64,000 nt of DNA from NCBI GenBank assembly GCA_963971535.1, contig OZ020592.1, forward strand, positions 56,118,336 through 56,182,335, in the 5' to 3' direction. Origin of the DNA: Notolepis coatsorum (Eukaryota > Chordata > Actinopteri > Aulopiformes > Paralepididae). Below are positions 1 through 8,680 of the stretch, piece by piece. A program made the position numbers and the translations under genes. Every line of letters starts with the position of its first letter. Position 1 is the stretch's first letter. Below the pieces are notes generated by a model, which was not told the DNA's origin, made no database searches, and saw only the letters and a list, made by a program, of their open reading frames with translations.

Positions 1-57
1 TAACTCTTAATCAAAACTTCTAAACAACAGGATGTCATATCTGAAGTTTGAGTTTAC

Positions 58-171
58 CTTCATGTGATACAGAATGTCCCCTGCATCCAAGTCAACCCTG
101 TTTGACTTCTTGTTTATCGACATCACAGCAAGACTGACGTCCAGCGCTCCCTGCACTCTGCCCCTGGAGAT
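58..171 (-). CDS. osbpl7: osbpl7 exon: middle of PH domain
   Basis: A 38-codon exon with acceptor ccccgaag| at 172 and donor AAG|gtaaac at 57. It contains SLAVMSINKKSNRVDLD and ends DILYHMK, corresponding to the family segment DV-LSVMSINKK--RIDLDTE--IYHLK. The SINKK wording fits ORP7 better than ORP3 or ORP6. Phase 0 at both ends. The rest of the PH domain and the ORD domain lie left of the window. Confidence 0.92.
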
Positions 172-275
172 CTTCGGGGAAAGGTATGGAATGTAGAAAT
201 GTGTGTTATTTCATAATAGCTGGTATAGTTCAAAATTCATGATTACCTGTATCTCAAACACACACGTTCACTTAC

Positions 276-329
276 ATCCAGTTGATTTTTGTAATACCGC
301 AAGACCCCTGCCTCCAAGAGAAAGTATCT
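276..329 (-). CDS. osbpl7: osbpl7 micro-exon inside PH domain
   Basis: An 18-codon exon, RYFLLEAGVLRYYKNQLD, with acceptor tttttcag| and donor GAT|gtaagt. It continues the PH beta-sheet directly after GWHK, as R(Y/F)F-L--G-L-Y does in ORP7. It is far too short to be found as a stand-alone open frame and was identified by family continuity and splice sites. Phase 0 at both ends. Confidence 0.92.
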
Positions 330-380
330 CTGAAAAATAAGTAAATAATTGACTATTTTAATAAAGTTAAATAATAAATA

Positions 381-747
381 AAAGCATCCATCAAATCACA
401 AGTCACTTTACAATAAGGGGCAGGGTTAGTGAGACAAACAACACCATACAGAACACATACAATGCATGCAGAACACTTTACAATGCATCACTGTGCCTCA
501 CTGCATCACTGACCACAGGGTGACTGTTACCATCTTCCTGGACTTTTACTTTTAAAACAACATTGTTCAATATTACACTTACTGTACACTTACTGTAGAC
601 TTCTGTATATTTTTACTGTATATTTTATACTAGAATGTATATACATAACATACGAAATGTGAATCCCGGACCGTACTTTATTATTAAAGTATTTCTATTC
701 TATTCTATTCTATTCTATTCTATTCTATTCTATTCTATTCTATTCTA
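381..747 (+). repeat. LINE 3'-end debris with (ATTCT)n tail, osbpl7 intron
   Basis: The sequence ends in TTATTAAAGTATTTCTATTC followed by about eleven ATTCT pentamers (692-747), the usual pattern of a LINE 3' terminus with a simple-repeat tail. No coding remnant is recognisable. Confidence 0.45.
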
Positions 748-945
748 TACACACAAGGATGGAGGGGGGAGGAGAAGGCAGTGGTGAAGAGACGAGTCTT
801 GAGGCGGGGTTGGAAAATAGAGACAGACTATTGAGTCCCTCGTGTCTCAGGGTAGTGAGGTCCAGAGCTTGAGGGACGCCCACCATGGAGAAGAAGCTCT
901 GACCCTGAAACTGAGGTTGGACTTGGGGGGATGGAGAGCATGCAG
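748..945 (-). repeat. L2-like LINE ORF C-terminal scrap
   Basis: The minus strand reads a short peptide resembling the last residues of fish L2-type ORF2 (RLKTRLFTTAF). It lies immediately downstream of the osbpl7 exon donor at 956, inside an intron. Coding is not intact. Confidence 0.4.
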
Positions 946-956
946 TCAGTGCCAAC

Positions 957-1100
957 CTTGTGCCAGCCTTTCAGAGGCCACTTCCTCCTCTTGTGAAGGT
1001 ATCCCTCACAGATCCCCGGAGCGCTCATGTCCTGGGGGTTGTCGCCAGAAACCTGCATGTCCACCTGAAGATCTTCCATCACCTCCCAGTCTTTGATGTT
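957..1100 (-). CDS. osbpl7: osbpl7 exon: linker and start of PH domain
   Basis: A 48-codon exon with acceptor cctcag| at 1101 and donor AAG|gttggc at 956. It starts NIKDWEVMEDLQVD, which matches the conserved WEV(V/M)E segment ahead of the PH domain. It ends EGYLHKRRKWPLKGWHK, the hallmark first strands of the ORP3/6/7 PH domain, whose KRRKWPLKGWHK signature is nearly invariant in this group. Both edges are phase 0. The intron upstream (1101-2610) holds a piggyBac-like MITE. Confidence 0.93.
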
Positions 1101-1153
1101 CTGAGGACCGGGGAGGGGGGGGGGGTGTATTTGACAACAATGAGTGTTATTAA

Positions 1154-1962
1154 CTCATTCACTGCCAACAACGATTCAACTCGTTATTGGTCGCCAATCG
1201 TTGAACACCAACAACGAGTATACTCGTTATTTGATCGTTATTTCTTTTATTTGATATTTCCATTCATTATCCATCCAGGGAGCCTGGTGTTATCATAGGG
1301 AATGAGTCTGAGATCGCAAAAGTATTTTCTAGTAACCTGAACCTAGGGCTTTACCCAATCGCATTGAATCGTTTTCGGGACTCCCATTTCATTATGCTGT
1401 GGTGGGTTATGTTGTGGGCCAAATGGACATACGATTTACCAGATGGCAATCAAATTATTGGAATATTCTTTTTGGAATCCCACCGGCCACAGGTAAGAGC
1501 AATTTAACGTCAATCTCAGCATATGTTGTTGTACTAACGAATGCCGTTATTGACAATCAATTAATCAGAAACGACCCCCCCCCCCCCTTTCATGCATTCA
1601 TAATGGAACATAATACCGATCATATGCATTTGAATTGTTTATTGTAGCGTGTGTAGGGACGAAATGCCAATGGATTTAGTATAATACACGTCACAGGCTA
1701 TTACTAGCCTCCCAGGAATTACCCTAAACCACTCTAAAACCATACTTATATTCACCACGGTATAAAACGGGAATGTATGGATGGAAAAAAGATTTATTTT
1801 TCACATCTTGAACGATAGATACTCGATGTCAAATGGGCCTATTGCATCCATAGCTATAATATAGAATATAGTTATAGCCCTGCAAACAAGATAACGGACG
1901 CCATTGGTTTAATGCGTGGCAGCGCATAGCCATATCCCGGAAACAGCGTGGCAGCCAATGAG
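1154..1962. mobile_element. piggyBac-like nonautonomous element (TTAA), copy 1
   Basis: Flanked by TTAA at 1150-1153 and 1963-1966. Inverted ends read CTCATTCACTGCC on the left and GGCAGCCAATGAG on the right. No transposase reading frame. It belongs with five further copies in the window that share TTAA targets and CAC/CTC-TT--GCC ends. It sits in osbpl7 intron 1. The internal tract of C (about 1577-1587) is simple sequence. Confidence 0.7.
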
Positions 1963-2141
1963 TTAAGGCCATGACATTTTCTTCAAACTGATACACTTAG
2001 TTAGAATACACTCAGTAACATCTCTTGCACTCAATCGGCCACAAAGATCGGCCTCACTACTCAGACAAATAAGAGCCAATAATCCAGAGAACAAGTATAG
2101 ATTCTAACTAATTAAAAGGGATATCTATTTTCTTCATTTTC

Positions 2142-2218
2142 GAGTGAGCTGATTGGTTGAGTTTTCTAGTGAGCTGACTGGCTGGGTTTTCTAGTGAGCT
2201 GATTGGCTGGGTTTTCTC
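2142..2218. repeat. Short tandem repeat (about 28 bp x 3)
   Basis: Three imperfect copies of a unit containing GTGAGCTGATTGGCTGGG and TTTTCTA, next to the first coding exon of osbpl7. No other feature is seen between 1967 and 2610. Confidence 0.6.
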
Positions 2219-2610
2219 TTGGTACCCGGCACCTGGCCGTAAAATGCAAAAGATATCATCCTGCTCACCATTTCTTATTGTAATGAAGTTGTTTTGCTTG
2301 CCTACAATGACATCACATTTGGTAGCTGCAAAATATATCATAACTGATATAAAACAAAATGATATTCCCTATATTCCCCCAAAATTATATTCCCTAAATA
2401 CATCCCATAAAGGCAGCAATTTGAGGAGGGGACGAAAGACGATGCCATACCCTTTCTTAGCACAAATTAAATGCATCTAGTGTGTATTTGATTCTATATG
2501 AGTACATTTGAAACTCTGTACTCAAATAGGCTACACGCTGTGTGATTTAACAGAATTGTAGCAGACAGTGGATCTTAGAGAACAGGAATATGTCTCTCCT
2601 CCTGACTCAC

Positions 2611-2742
2611 CTGTCTAGAGTGGCGAGACGAGGCAGTGCTGCTACTCCGTGAATGTGTGGGTTTGTTCCACGTCACCAGAGACGACTTCTCCAGGCCACT
2701 CATCGACTGGCTGCGGTTGAGATCAGGCCGATAGGATTCCAT
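2611..2742 (-). CDS. osbpl7: osbpl7 first coding exon (oxysterol-binding protein-related protein 7)
   Basis: Start codon at 2742-2740, 44 codons, beginning MESYRPDLNRSQSM and ending SSRHSRQ, followed by a consensus donor (CAG|gtgagt). The peptide is serine-rich and polar, as expected for the variable N-terminus of the ORP3/6/7 group. The exon ends in phase 0, which matches the phase-0 start of the next coding exon at 1100. ORP7 is a sterol/lipid-binding protein: it has a PH domain that binds membrane phosphoinositides and a C-terminal ORD lipid-transfer domain, the latter beyond the window. The exon probably extends into 5' UTR above 2742, whose boundary I cannot place. The gene choice rests on the PH exons downstream and on neighbouring mrpl10; osbpl3 or osbpl6 are the alternatives. 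Confidence 0.82.
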
Positions 2743-2939
2743 CACAGAATGAGGACCTCAAACTTCCCTTCCTCTCCAATGATTGGCTGTTGTTGTTCTT
2801 TTTTAAGGTGAAATCCGTCACTACAAACCCCCCGTCATGTCAGGTTGATATAGGCCTCTAGACAAGGAAGGAAACACAGTAATCAAATTACTTTCATTAA
2901 ATCAAAAAATAAAACATTTTAATAGGGATGCACTGATAC

Positions 2940-3561
2940 CGATGCCTGGCTAAAACATGGTATATCTGTATCAGATATCGGGCCAATACCAGGCTAAAAC
3001 ATGGTATATCTGTATCAGATATCGGGTCGACACCAGGCTAAAACATGGTATATCTGTATCAGATATCGGGTCGACACCGGGCTAAAACATAGTATATCTG
3101 TATCAGATATCGGGTCGACACCAGGCTCAAAGATGGTACTGTATATCTGTATCAGATATCGGGTCGACACCAGGCTAAAAGATGGTACTGTATATCTGTA
3201 TCAGATATCGGGTCGACACCAGGCTAAAACATGGTATATCTGTATCAGATATCGGGTCGACACCAGGCTCAAAGATGGTACTGTATATCTGTATCAGATA
3301 TCGGGTCGACACCAGGCTCAAAGATGGTACTGTATATCTGTATCAGATATCGGGTCGACACCAGGCTAAAAGATGGTACTGTATATCTGTATCAGATATC
3401 GGGTCGACACCAGGCTAAAACATGGTATATCTGTATCAGATATCGGGTCGACACCAGGCTCAAAGATGGTACTGTATATCTGTATCAGATATCGGGTCGA
3501 CACCAGGCTCAAAGATGGTACTGTATATCTGTATCAGATATCGGGTCGACACCAGGCTAAG
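2940..3561. repeat. 44/49-bp minisatellite of about 13 units
   Basis: Tandem units share TATCTGTATCAGATATCGGG followed by TCGACACCAGGCT. Two length classes alternate: 44 bp (ACATGGTATATC) and 49 bp (AGATGGTACTGTATATC, a 5-bp ACTGT insertion). Each unit contains near-palindromes around GATATC and GTCGAC. The array is embedded in a dispersed repeat whose left edge reads TAGGGATGCACTGATACCGA, typical of a fish hAT-type terminus. Open frames across the array are periodic artefacts. Confidence 0.9.
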
Positions 3562-4486
3562 TGTCCTACGCTATACGTATTGGCCTGATACCAAGTACCC
3601 GATCCAATCCAATCCATTAATTTGACTGAACAGTATAGACATCATAGACCATAAATTGCCCAATGGATCACTGGACAGAAATATCTGAGATATACAGTAA
3701 TCCATGTTTTTCCATTAGATGGATCTCACATGCTTCTACAGGGTATGTGCTGAAAATGTAGAAAATAAAGTCGCTTTGCTTTCGTTGCTGACATGTTGGA
3801 GAGGAGAGGAGAGGAGAGGAGAGGAGAGGAGAGGAGAGGAGAGGAGAGGAGAGGAGAGGAGAGGAGAGGAGAGGACTCGGTAGAAAATAGCAATGCACCA
3901 TTGGCATGTATGATGATCAACAGCAAGTTCAAGAGTTCAAAGACATCTTGTGTTTGAAAAACGACAATGCTATAAACCAAAACTTTGTTTTAGCCCGGTA
4001 CAGTATACAGTATCTGCTCGCTATCCGACAACAGCATGGTACAGCCCAATTCAACCCAATTCAATTCAAAAACTGTAATATAACCAGAATTGTTGGCAAA
4101 TTGCCCTTGCATATTCCTTCAAATCATTGCCTGCATATATTGCATCCTATATACAGTAGTATATATATATACTATATATCACGACCCCCTAGTGATCTTC
4201 TTACAGGGCCAGGTCAACAGCACGATGACCTCTGACAACAGGATAACCCTGACCAGACAGACCTATGGCCTCCCAAACCAAAGTGAAAGTATTAGATGCA
4301 CTAAACAGAGCAGAGGACTAGAGAGGGCTCATTGTAATCTGATTACCTAACAGATGTGAGTGGGGAGCTCTCAGTTCAAGTCCGGTCTGTCCGCAGCAGT
4401 ACCTGGACACGTGGCATGCTGGAGTAGACTACGGTATACCAGTGTACATCACACTGGCTCTGCAACTGACTCAAACTGAACACCTT
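3562..4486. other. Noncoding stretch with (GGAGA)n microsatellite
   Basis: Contains a pure GAGAG/GGAGA pentamer tract at about 3797-3874 and otherwise AT-rich sequence without recognisable coding or element ends. Confidence 0.6.
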
Positions 4487-4494
4487 GTTTGTGT

Positions 4495-4887
4495 TAGGGC
4501 TGGGTGGTTAATCGCGTTTCAATTTAAATTCACGATATTGGTTTCCCACGATCATGAAAACAAGATAATCGAGAAAGAAGGATTACTGTACCACATGCCA
4601 TGTTGCTCTCATTTTGTCTTGTGTTGTAAATGCAGTGCACACTCCCTTCACAGCAGTTCGCTCCGCCCCTCCCCCAAACAGTAGTTTCAGCTTGTGTTGA
4701 GAGGGAGGAGGGAGCCACGCGTTTCTAGTTATTTTTAAACGTCTTTGGTAACTTGTAGAAGACAGAAAGGCAGCTTTTGGTCGAGAGAAAAAACAAATTC
4801 ATCATCATATGATGTTCTAAAATCAATGATTAATCGTGTTTAATAATCGTGATTTAAATATCAATCAAAATAATCATTGCAGCCCTA
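4495..4887. mobile_element. hAT-type MITE with 8-bp duplication GTTTGTGT
   Basis: Ends are TAGGGCTG (left) and CAGCCCTA (right), flanked by identical 8-bp direct repeats GTTTGTGT at 4487-4494 and 4888-4895. At 393 bp it carries no transposase. An 8-bp duplication and short TIR are diagnostic of hAT elements. The subterminal AATCGTGATT-rich sequence is shared in style with the partial repeat at 48992. Confidence 0.88.
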
Positions 4888-4895
4888 GTTTGTGT

Positions 4896-5570
4896 CCATA
4901 TAAACAGGTACATATAAAGTAAAACAGACAATTAAATGACTACAGGTGTCCCACAGACTCCCCCGATGGCTATATTTGACCAGCAGGTTCCCTGCAAGGC
5001 CAGGGGTAGATCACCCTCTTCACTCTAAGACTCTACCCTCAGGTCATAGATTCGGAATACCCCGGTTTAAGTGCAATATAGTAAAAACAATTTTGTTCCC
5101 TATGCAATAACCCTGCTCAATTTGCATATGTAATCTAGCACTTTAGATGTTGCTTTGTACAGTAACTTGTGTTATTCTGTTCTATTATATTGATGGGGAT
5201 TTTGGTACTTTTTTTTGCTTGTGCCCCTGCCTGCAAGTCAAGTTTCCCATCTGGGATAATAAAGTGACTGAACTCAAAGTCAAAGTCAACTTTATTGTCC
5301 ATTTATTGTCCATTTATTTTCCATAATGTGCAAGACATACAGACAAATTAAATCATGTTCCCCCCTTCCCACAGTGTATATAAAAAGATCTAATATAAAC
5401 ATAAAGTAACATATAGGACACTATAAACATAAAGTAACATATAGGACACAATGTACACACACAATATACAGGACTATACAATATAAACAGTAGCTAAAAA
5501 TGAAATGAATGAGTGAAATAAATATAGAGGTAAAAGAGAACTTAGTGCAAATATTCTAGCAGCAGTGGTA
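4896..5570. repeat. Two LINE 3' ends meeting tail to tail
   Basis: The plus-strand part ends GGGATAATAAAGTGACTGAA at about 5252-5271. From about 5276 the sequence turns into the reverse complement of another LINE tail (CAAAGTCAACTTTATTGTCC), followed by a short duplicated block (ATAAACATAAAGTAACATA). No coding remnant. Sequence from 5571 to 6075 is AT-rich with no recognised feature apart from AGTAACT-type repeat motifs at its right end. Confidence 0.5.
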
Positions 5571-6075
5571 CGTCTGTAGTGTGGTAGTGAAAGGTTAACC
5601 TTCTGTAATGTGGTAGTGAAATGGTTAAAGATCCCCTCCAGATGTATTTCAAATCCTTAAAAGGTTTCTATATGTTTTTTTTCGAACAAATTGTTCAATA
5701 AACTACTAAATGGCTTTTCTACACCTTTACCTTCATTGAGAATGCAAGGATCTATAAATATGCTAATTGAAAGGGGGGAAAAGCACACGTTGATATTTAC
5801 CATGAATTCCAAGTTGACAGGTTATATTTTTTCAAGACATATCATCAATACCTACTCAGTGTGTAGCTGAAGCTAAAGGTGTCAAGGTTGACCTATTAGT
5901 GACATCACACATGCAACTCAGATTTCAGGAAAGTACAGCGTTGCTCTCCCTCTCCAGGGGAAGAATGTGAAAAAGGCGCTCTGGTGACAAGTTCTGCACA
6001 AATAACCAGTGATAACTTTTTTCAGTAAATAGTAATCTAACTTGTTACTTTTTACAAACCAGTAATCTGATTACA

Positions 6076-6116
6076 GTTATATATCGTAATAGCTTACGCT
6101 CTGCTCGTAGTGGAAC
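6076..6116 (+). repeat. Left inverted terminal repeat of DIRS-like element
   Basis: Begins GTTATATATCGTAATAGC and ends CTCGTAGTGGAAC. A perfect match to the reconstructed right terminus. The inner half (CTCTGCTCGTAGTGGA) is also present in the short derivative at 29215-29492. Confidence 0.85.
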
Positions 6117-6566
6117 TGTCCCTTTATCCAGTCTAATAATGAATAATTTTCTCCACATGCACACACCCATCCGCCTGGCCACACCCACATCCGCTGCTCT
6201 ACATAAACGGGGTCGTGGCCACACCATCAGCTCCTTCCCTATTTTCACCACCGAAAAGTGTCTGTAACACACCACTTTAAGTTTAGTGCCGAAATAGTTG
6301 TTGGAAAGGAGCTACGTTGACATTGTATCTTTGTTTTTTCTCTCTCGCAAATTTACGAAAAAACTAAGAGATAATGTCTTCGCCGTCAGAGGGTCTACTC
6401 TAGACGCTCACAACGTTACCCTCCACCAGCGCTTCACTATCGCAGCGTCCTCCGTGCGTCGTGGGGCGTCTCTGGCTCCGCAGTCGTGGCAGCCAGGTGT
6501 GCCTGGGCGGCGCCCGGTGGAGAGTGTGCCTCGCCGAGGGGCCGTTGAGCCTCCATCTCCTGTGAG

Positions 6567-8588
6567 ATGGCCGGGTTCCGGCCCTGGTTCCCCCGCCAGA
6601 GGACAGTCGAACCTCGTAAGACGGCGAGCAGCAGGGGTGAACGGCCTGGTTTTGGTGTTGTGCTGGAGCCGAGCGAGAGTTCTCTTGCCTCTTCTCCTTT
6701 TCCGATGGAAACTGAGGATTACATGGAGGGGGCGGGAGCTCTCTTGTTCGAAGGCCCAGTGGAGACGTATCACTCTCCCCCTCGGGGAGTGGCAGGGGGT
6801 GCTGCGTCTCCTTGGGGTTCCTTGTACTCCGGGACTGGGTTAGAACCTCCAACCCCGAGACGAGATGCCCAGCTATCTGCCGCGTCGGACGTTGGCGGCC
6901 GAGGCAGCCTCCCGTACGCGAGGGACGCGAGTGACGTGGAGGAAGGTATGCAAGGGGAGTTGCTTGCCTTGTTCCCCGAGCTCATGGTGGCCGCCGCAGC
7001 CACTAATGGCGTGGCGTTGCCGCAGCCACTGCCAGCACCTGTTCCTGATGACATGATAGGTCATCTCTGGCAACGTTGTCCTGTGAGAGAGATGGGCGTT
7101 GTCTGCCCATTCTTCCCAGCAATGGAGGCTTACGTGGCACAGGGACAGGTAATATCCCGCATCATTGGCCTTACCCCCGCCTACGTGCCAGTCACGCAGG
7201 TGGTGGGTTTGGTCCAGGGGCTTAAAGGGGAACTCCACTTTTTTTGGAAATTAGCTTATTTAACATCTTCCCTGGAGTTAGACAAGAAGATGCATACCTT
7301 TTTTGTCTCTGTGCGTGCATTTTAGCTTTGGGAATAGACGCTCCGTTAGCATAGCTTAGCTTCATCACTGGAAGTGAGGCAGGACAGTAGCCTTACAGTG
7401 CCTTACAGTGTATTGCAAGGTCTGACATTGACCAAACTTGATATGCATGACCTTGGTGGGCTCTAGGTCAACTCCTGAAAAGGGGGTCAATGTCAGACCT
7501 TGCAATCAAAAGTTAGGGGGCGCACTGAAATTATGGCAAGGGTTATTAGCCCCCTAACTTTTGATTGCAAAGTCTGACATTGACCCCCTTTTCAGGAGTT
7601 GACCTAGAGCCCACCAAGGTCATGCATATCAAGTTTGGTCAATGTCAGACCTTGCAAGGCACTGTAAGGCTACTGTCCTGCCTCACTTCCAGTGATGAAG
7701 CTAAGCTATGCTAACGGAGCGTCTATTCCCAAAGCTAAAATGCACGCACAGAGACAAAAAAGGTATGCATCTTCTTGTCTAACTCCAGGGAAGATGTTAA
7801 ATAAGCTAATTTCCAAAAAAAGTGGAGTTCCCCTTTAAGGACGGGGTGCCTCGGCTTGATAGCCCGATGGCAGCCATACTTTGCCCTGAAATGGTGTGGG
7901 AGCCGTTAAGGAAGCCGGTTCCCCAGGGGAAGTCGGCTAGGCAGTTGGCGTCGTGGAGTGACCAGGTGTACATCGCCTCGACACAGAGCCTGGCTGCGAC
8001 CTCCAACATCACACAGCTGGCGCACTACATGCCGGGGCTGATGGCGGGCGGGTCGGTACTGGATGACCATCAACGGTACCTTCACGCCCAGGCGGCTGGA
8101 GCCATCCTGCACCTAACCCAGCGATAGCCGCCGGGAAGGAGTGCGCCCTGGCCACTCTCATTCAGCGCCACCTTTGGCTGGAGCAGGCGCGGGTGCCGGA
8201 CCAGAGGAGGATTCCGCTGCTCACGGCCCCCCTCTTCGATGCTGGACTATTCGGGTCGACCATGCAGCAGATGACGGCAGCCTGCAGGGAGATGGAGGAG
8301 GAGCGCTCCGTGCTCCAGCCCCATTTCCCCCGACCCGATGCCACTGGTGATGTCCGGAAGAAGCAACGCCGGCAGAGGCCTGCGACCGTTGCCTCCATCA
8401 CCGCCGCTGCTGGGCCTTCCGCCAAGAAGGCCAGGAGTGGAGGGAGTGCCGCGACCGCTGCAGCCAGTCGTCCCATGCCCGGAGGGTACGGTAGGGATCA
8501 ACGTGACCAGGAGCCTCCCCAGCACCGTCCCTCCGGGCCGGCTCCCCGTGGGGGCAAACGGCGCTCTGCACGCGGCAGGTGGCGCTAG
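6567..8588 (+). pseudogene. DIRS-like ORF1 (Gag-like), split by a MITE and frameshifted
   Basis: Coding-looking, GC-rich sequence runs in one frame from 6567 to the MITE at 7226. It resumes in the same frame after one TTAA is discounted (7839-8126) and ends at TAG near 8119. The protein then continues in another frame (about 8117-8588) with RHLWLEQARVPDQRR, LFDAGLFGSTMQQM and KKQRRQRP, and a basic Ala/Gly/Arg-rich C-terminus. The patterns HLWL---R-PD-----L and LFG---- followed by a basic tail resemble ORF1 of fish DIRS elements. The first part is acidic/proline-rich and otherwise unrecognised. One frameshift (about 8117) and one insertion disable it. Confidence 0.55.
7226..7834. mobile_element. 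Palindromic Kolobok-like MITE, TTAA target
   Basis: A nearly perfect inverted repeat: the arms, about 300 bp each, begin AGGGGAACTCCAC and face each other around 7530. The element is flanked by TTAA at 7222-7225 and 7835-7838. Removing it with one TTAA restores the interrupted ORF. TTAA targets with 5'-AGGGG ends suggest the Kolobok superfamily; piggyBac is the alternative. A relative sits at 48563 and shares GGAAATTAGCTTATTT and CCTGGAGTTAGACAAGAA. Confidence 0.88.
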
Positions 8589-8652
8589 TGACTCCCTTGT
8601 TTACCGCCCCCCACCCCCCCCCCCCCCCCCCCAACATATAATTTTGTTATTA

Positions 8653-8680
8653 AATAAAAAGTCCCTCCTGGTGAGGGACT
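8653..8680 (+). promoter_or_regulatory. AATAAA followed by 8-bp hairpin after Gag-like ORF
   Basis: AATAAA at 8653-8658 is followed directly by AGTCCCTC-ctggt-GAGGGACT, a perfect stem of 8 bp and 5-nt loop, then a T-run. It could mark RNA 3'-end formation, but the function is only suggested by layout. Confidence 0.4.

Noticed and set aside
3001..3625. Overlapping 67-122-codon frames reading YLYQISGRHQA repeats
   Set aside because: They are translations of the 44/49-bp minisatellite in shifting frames, not genes.
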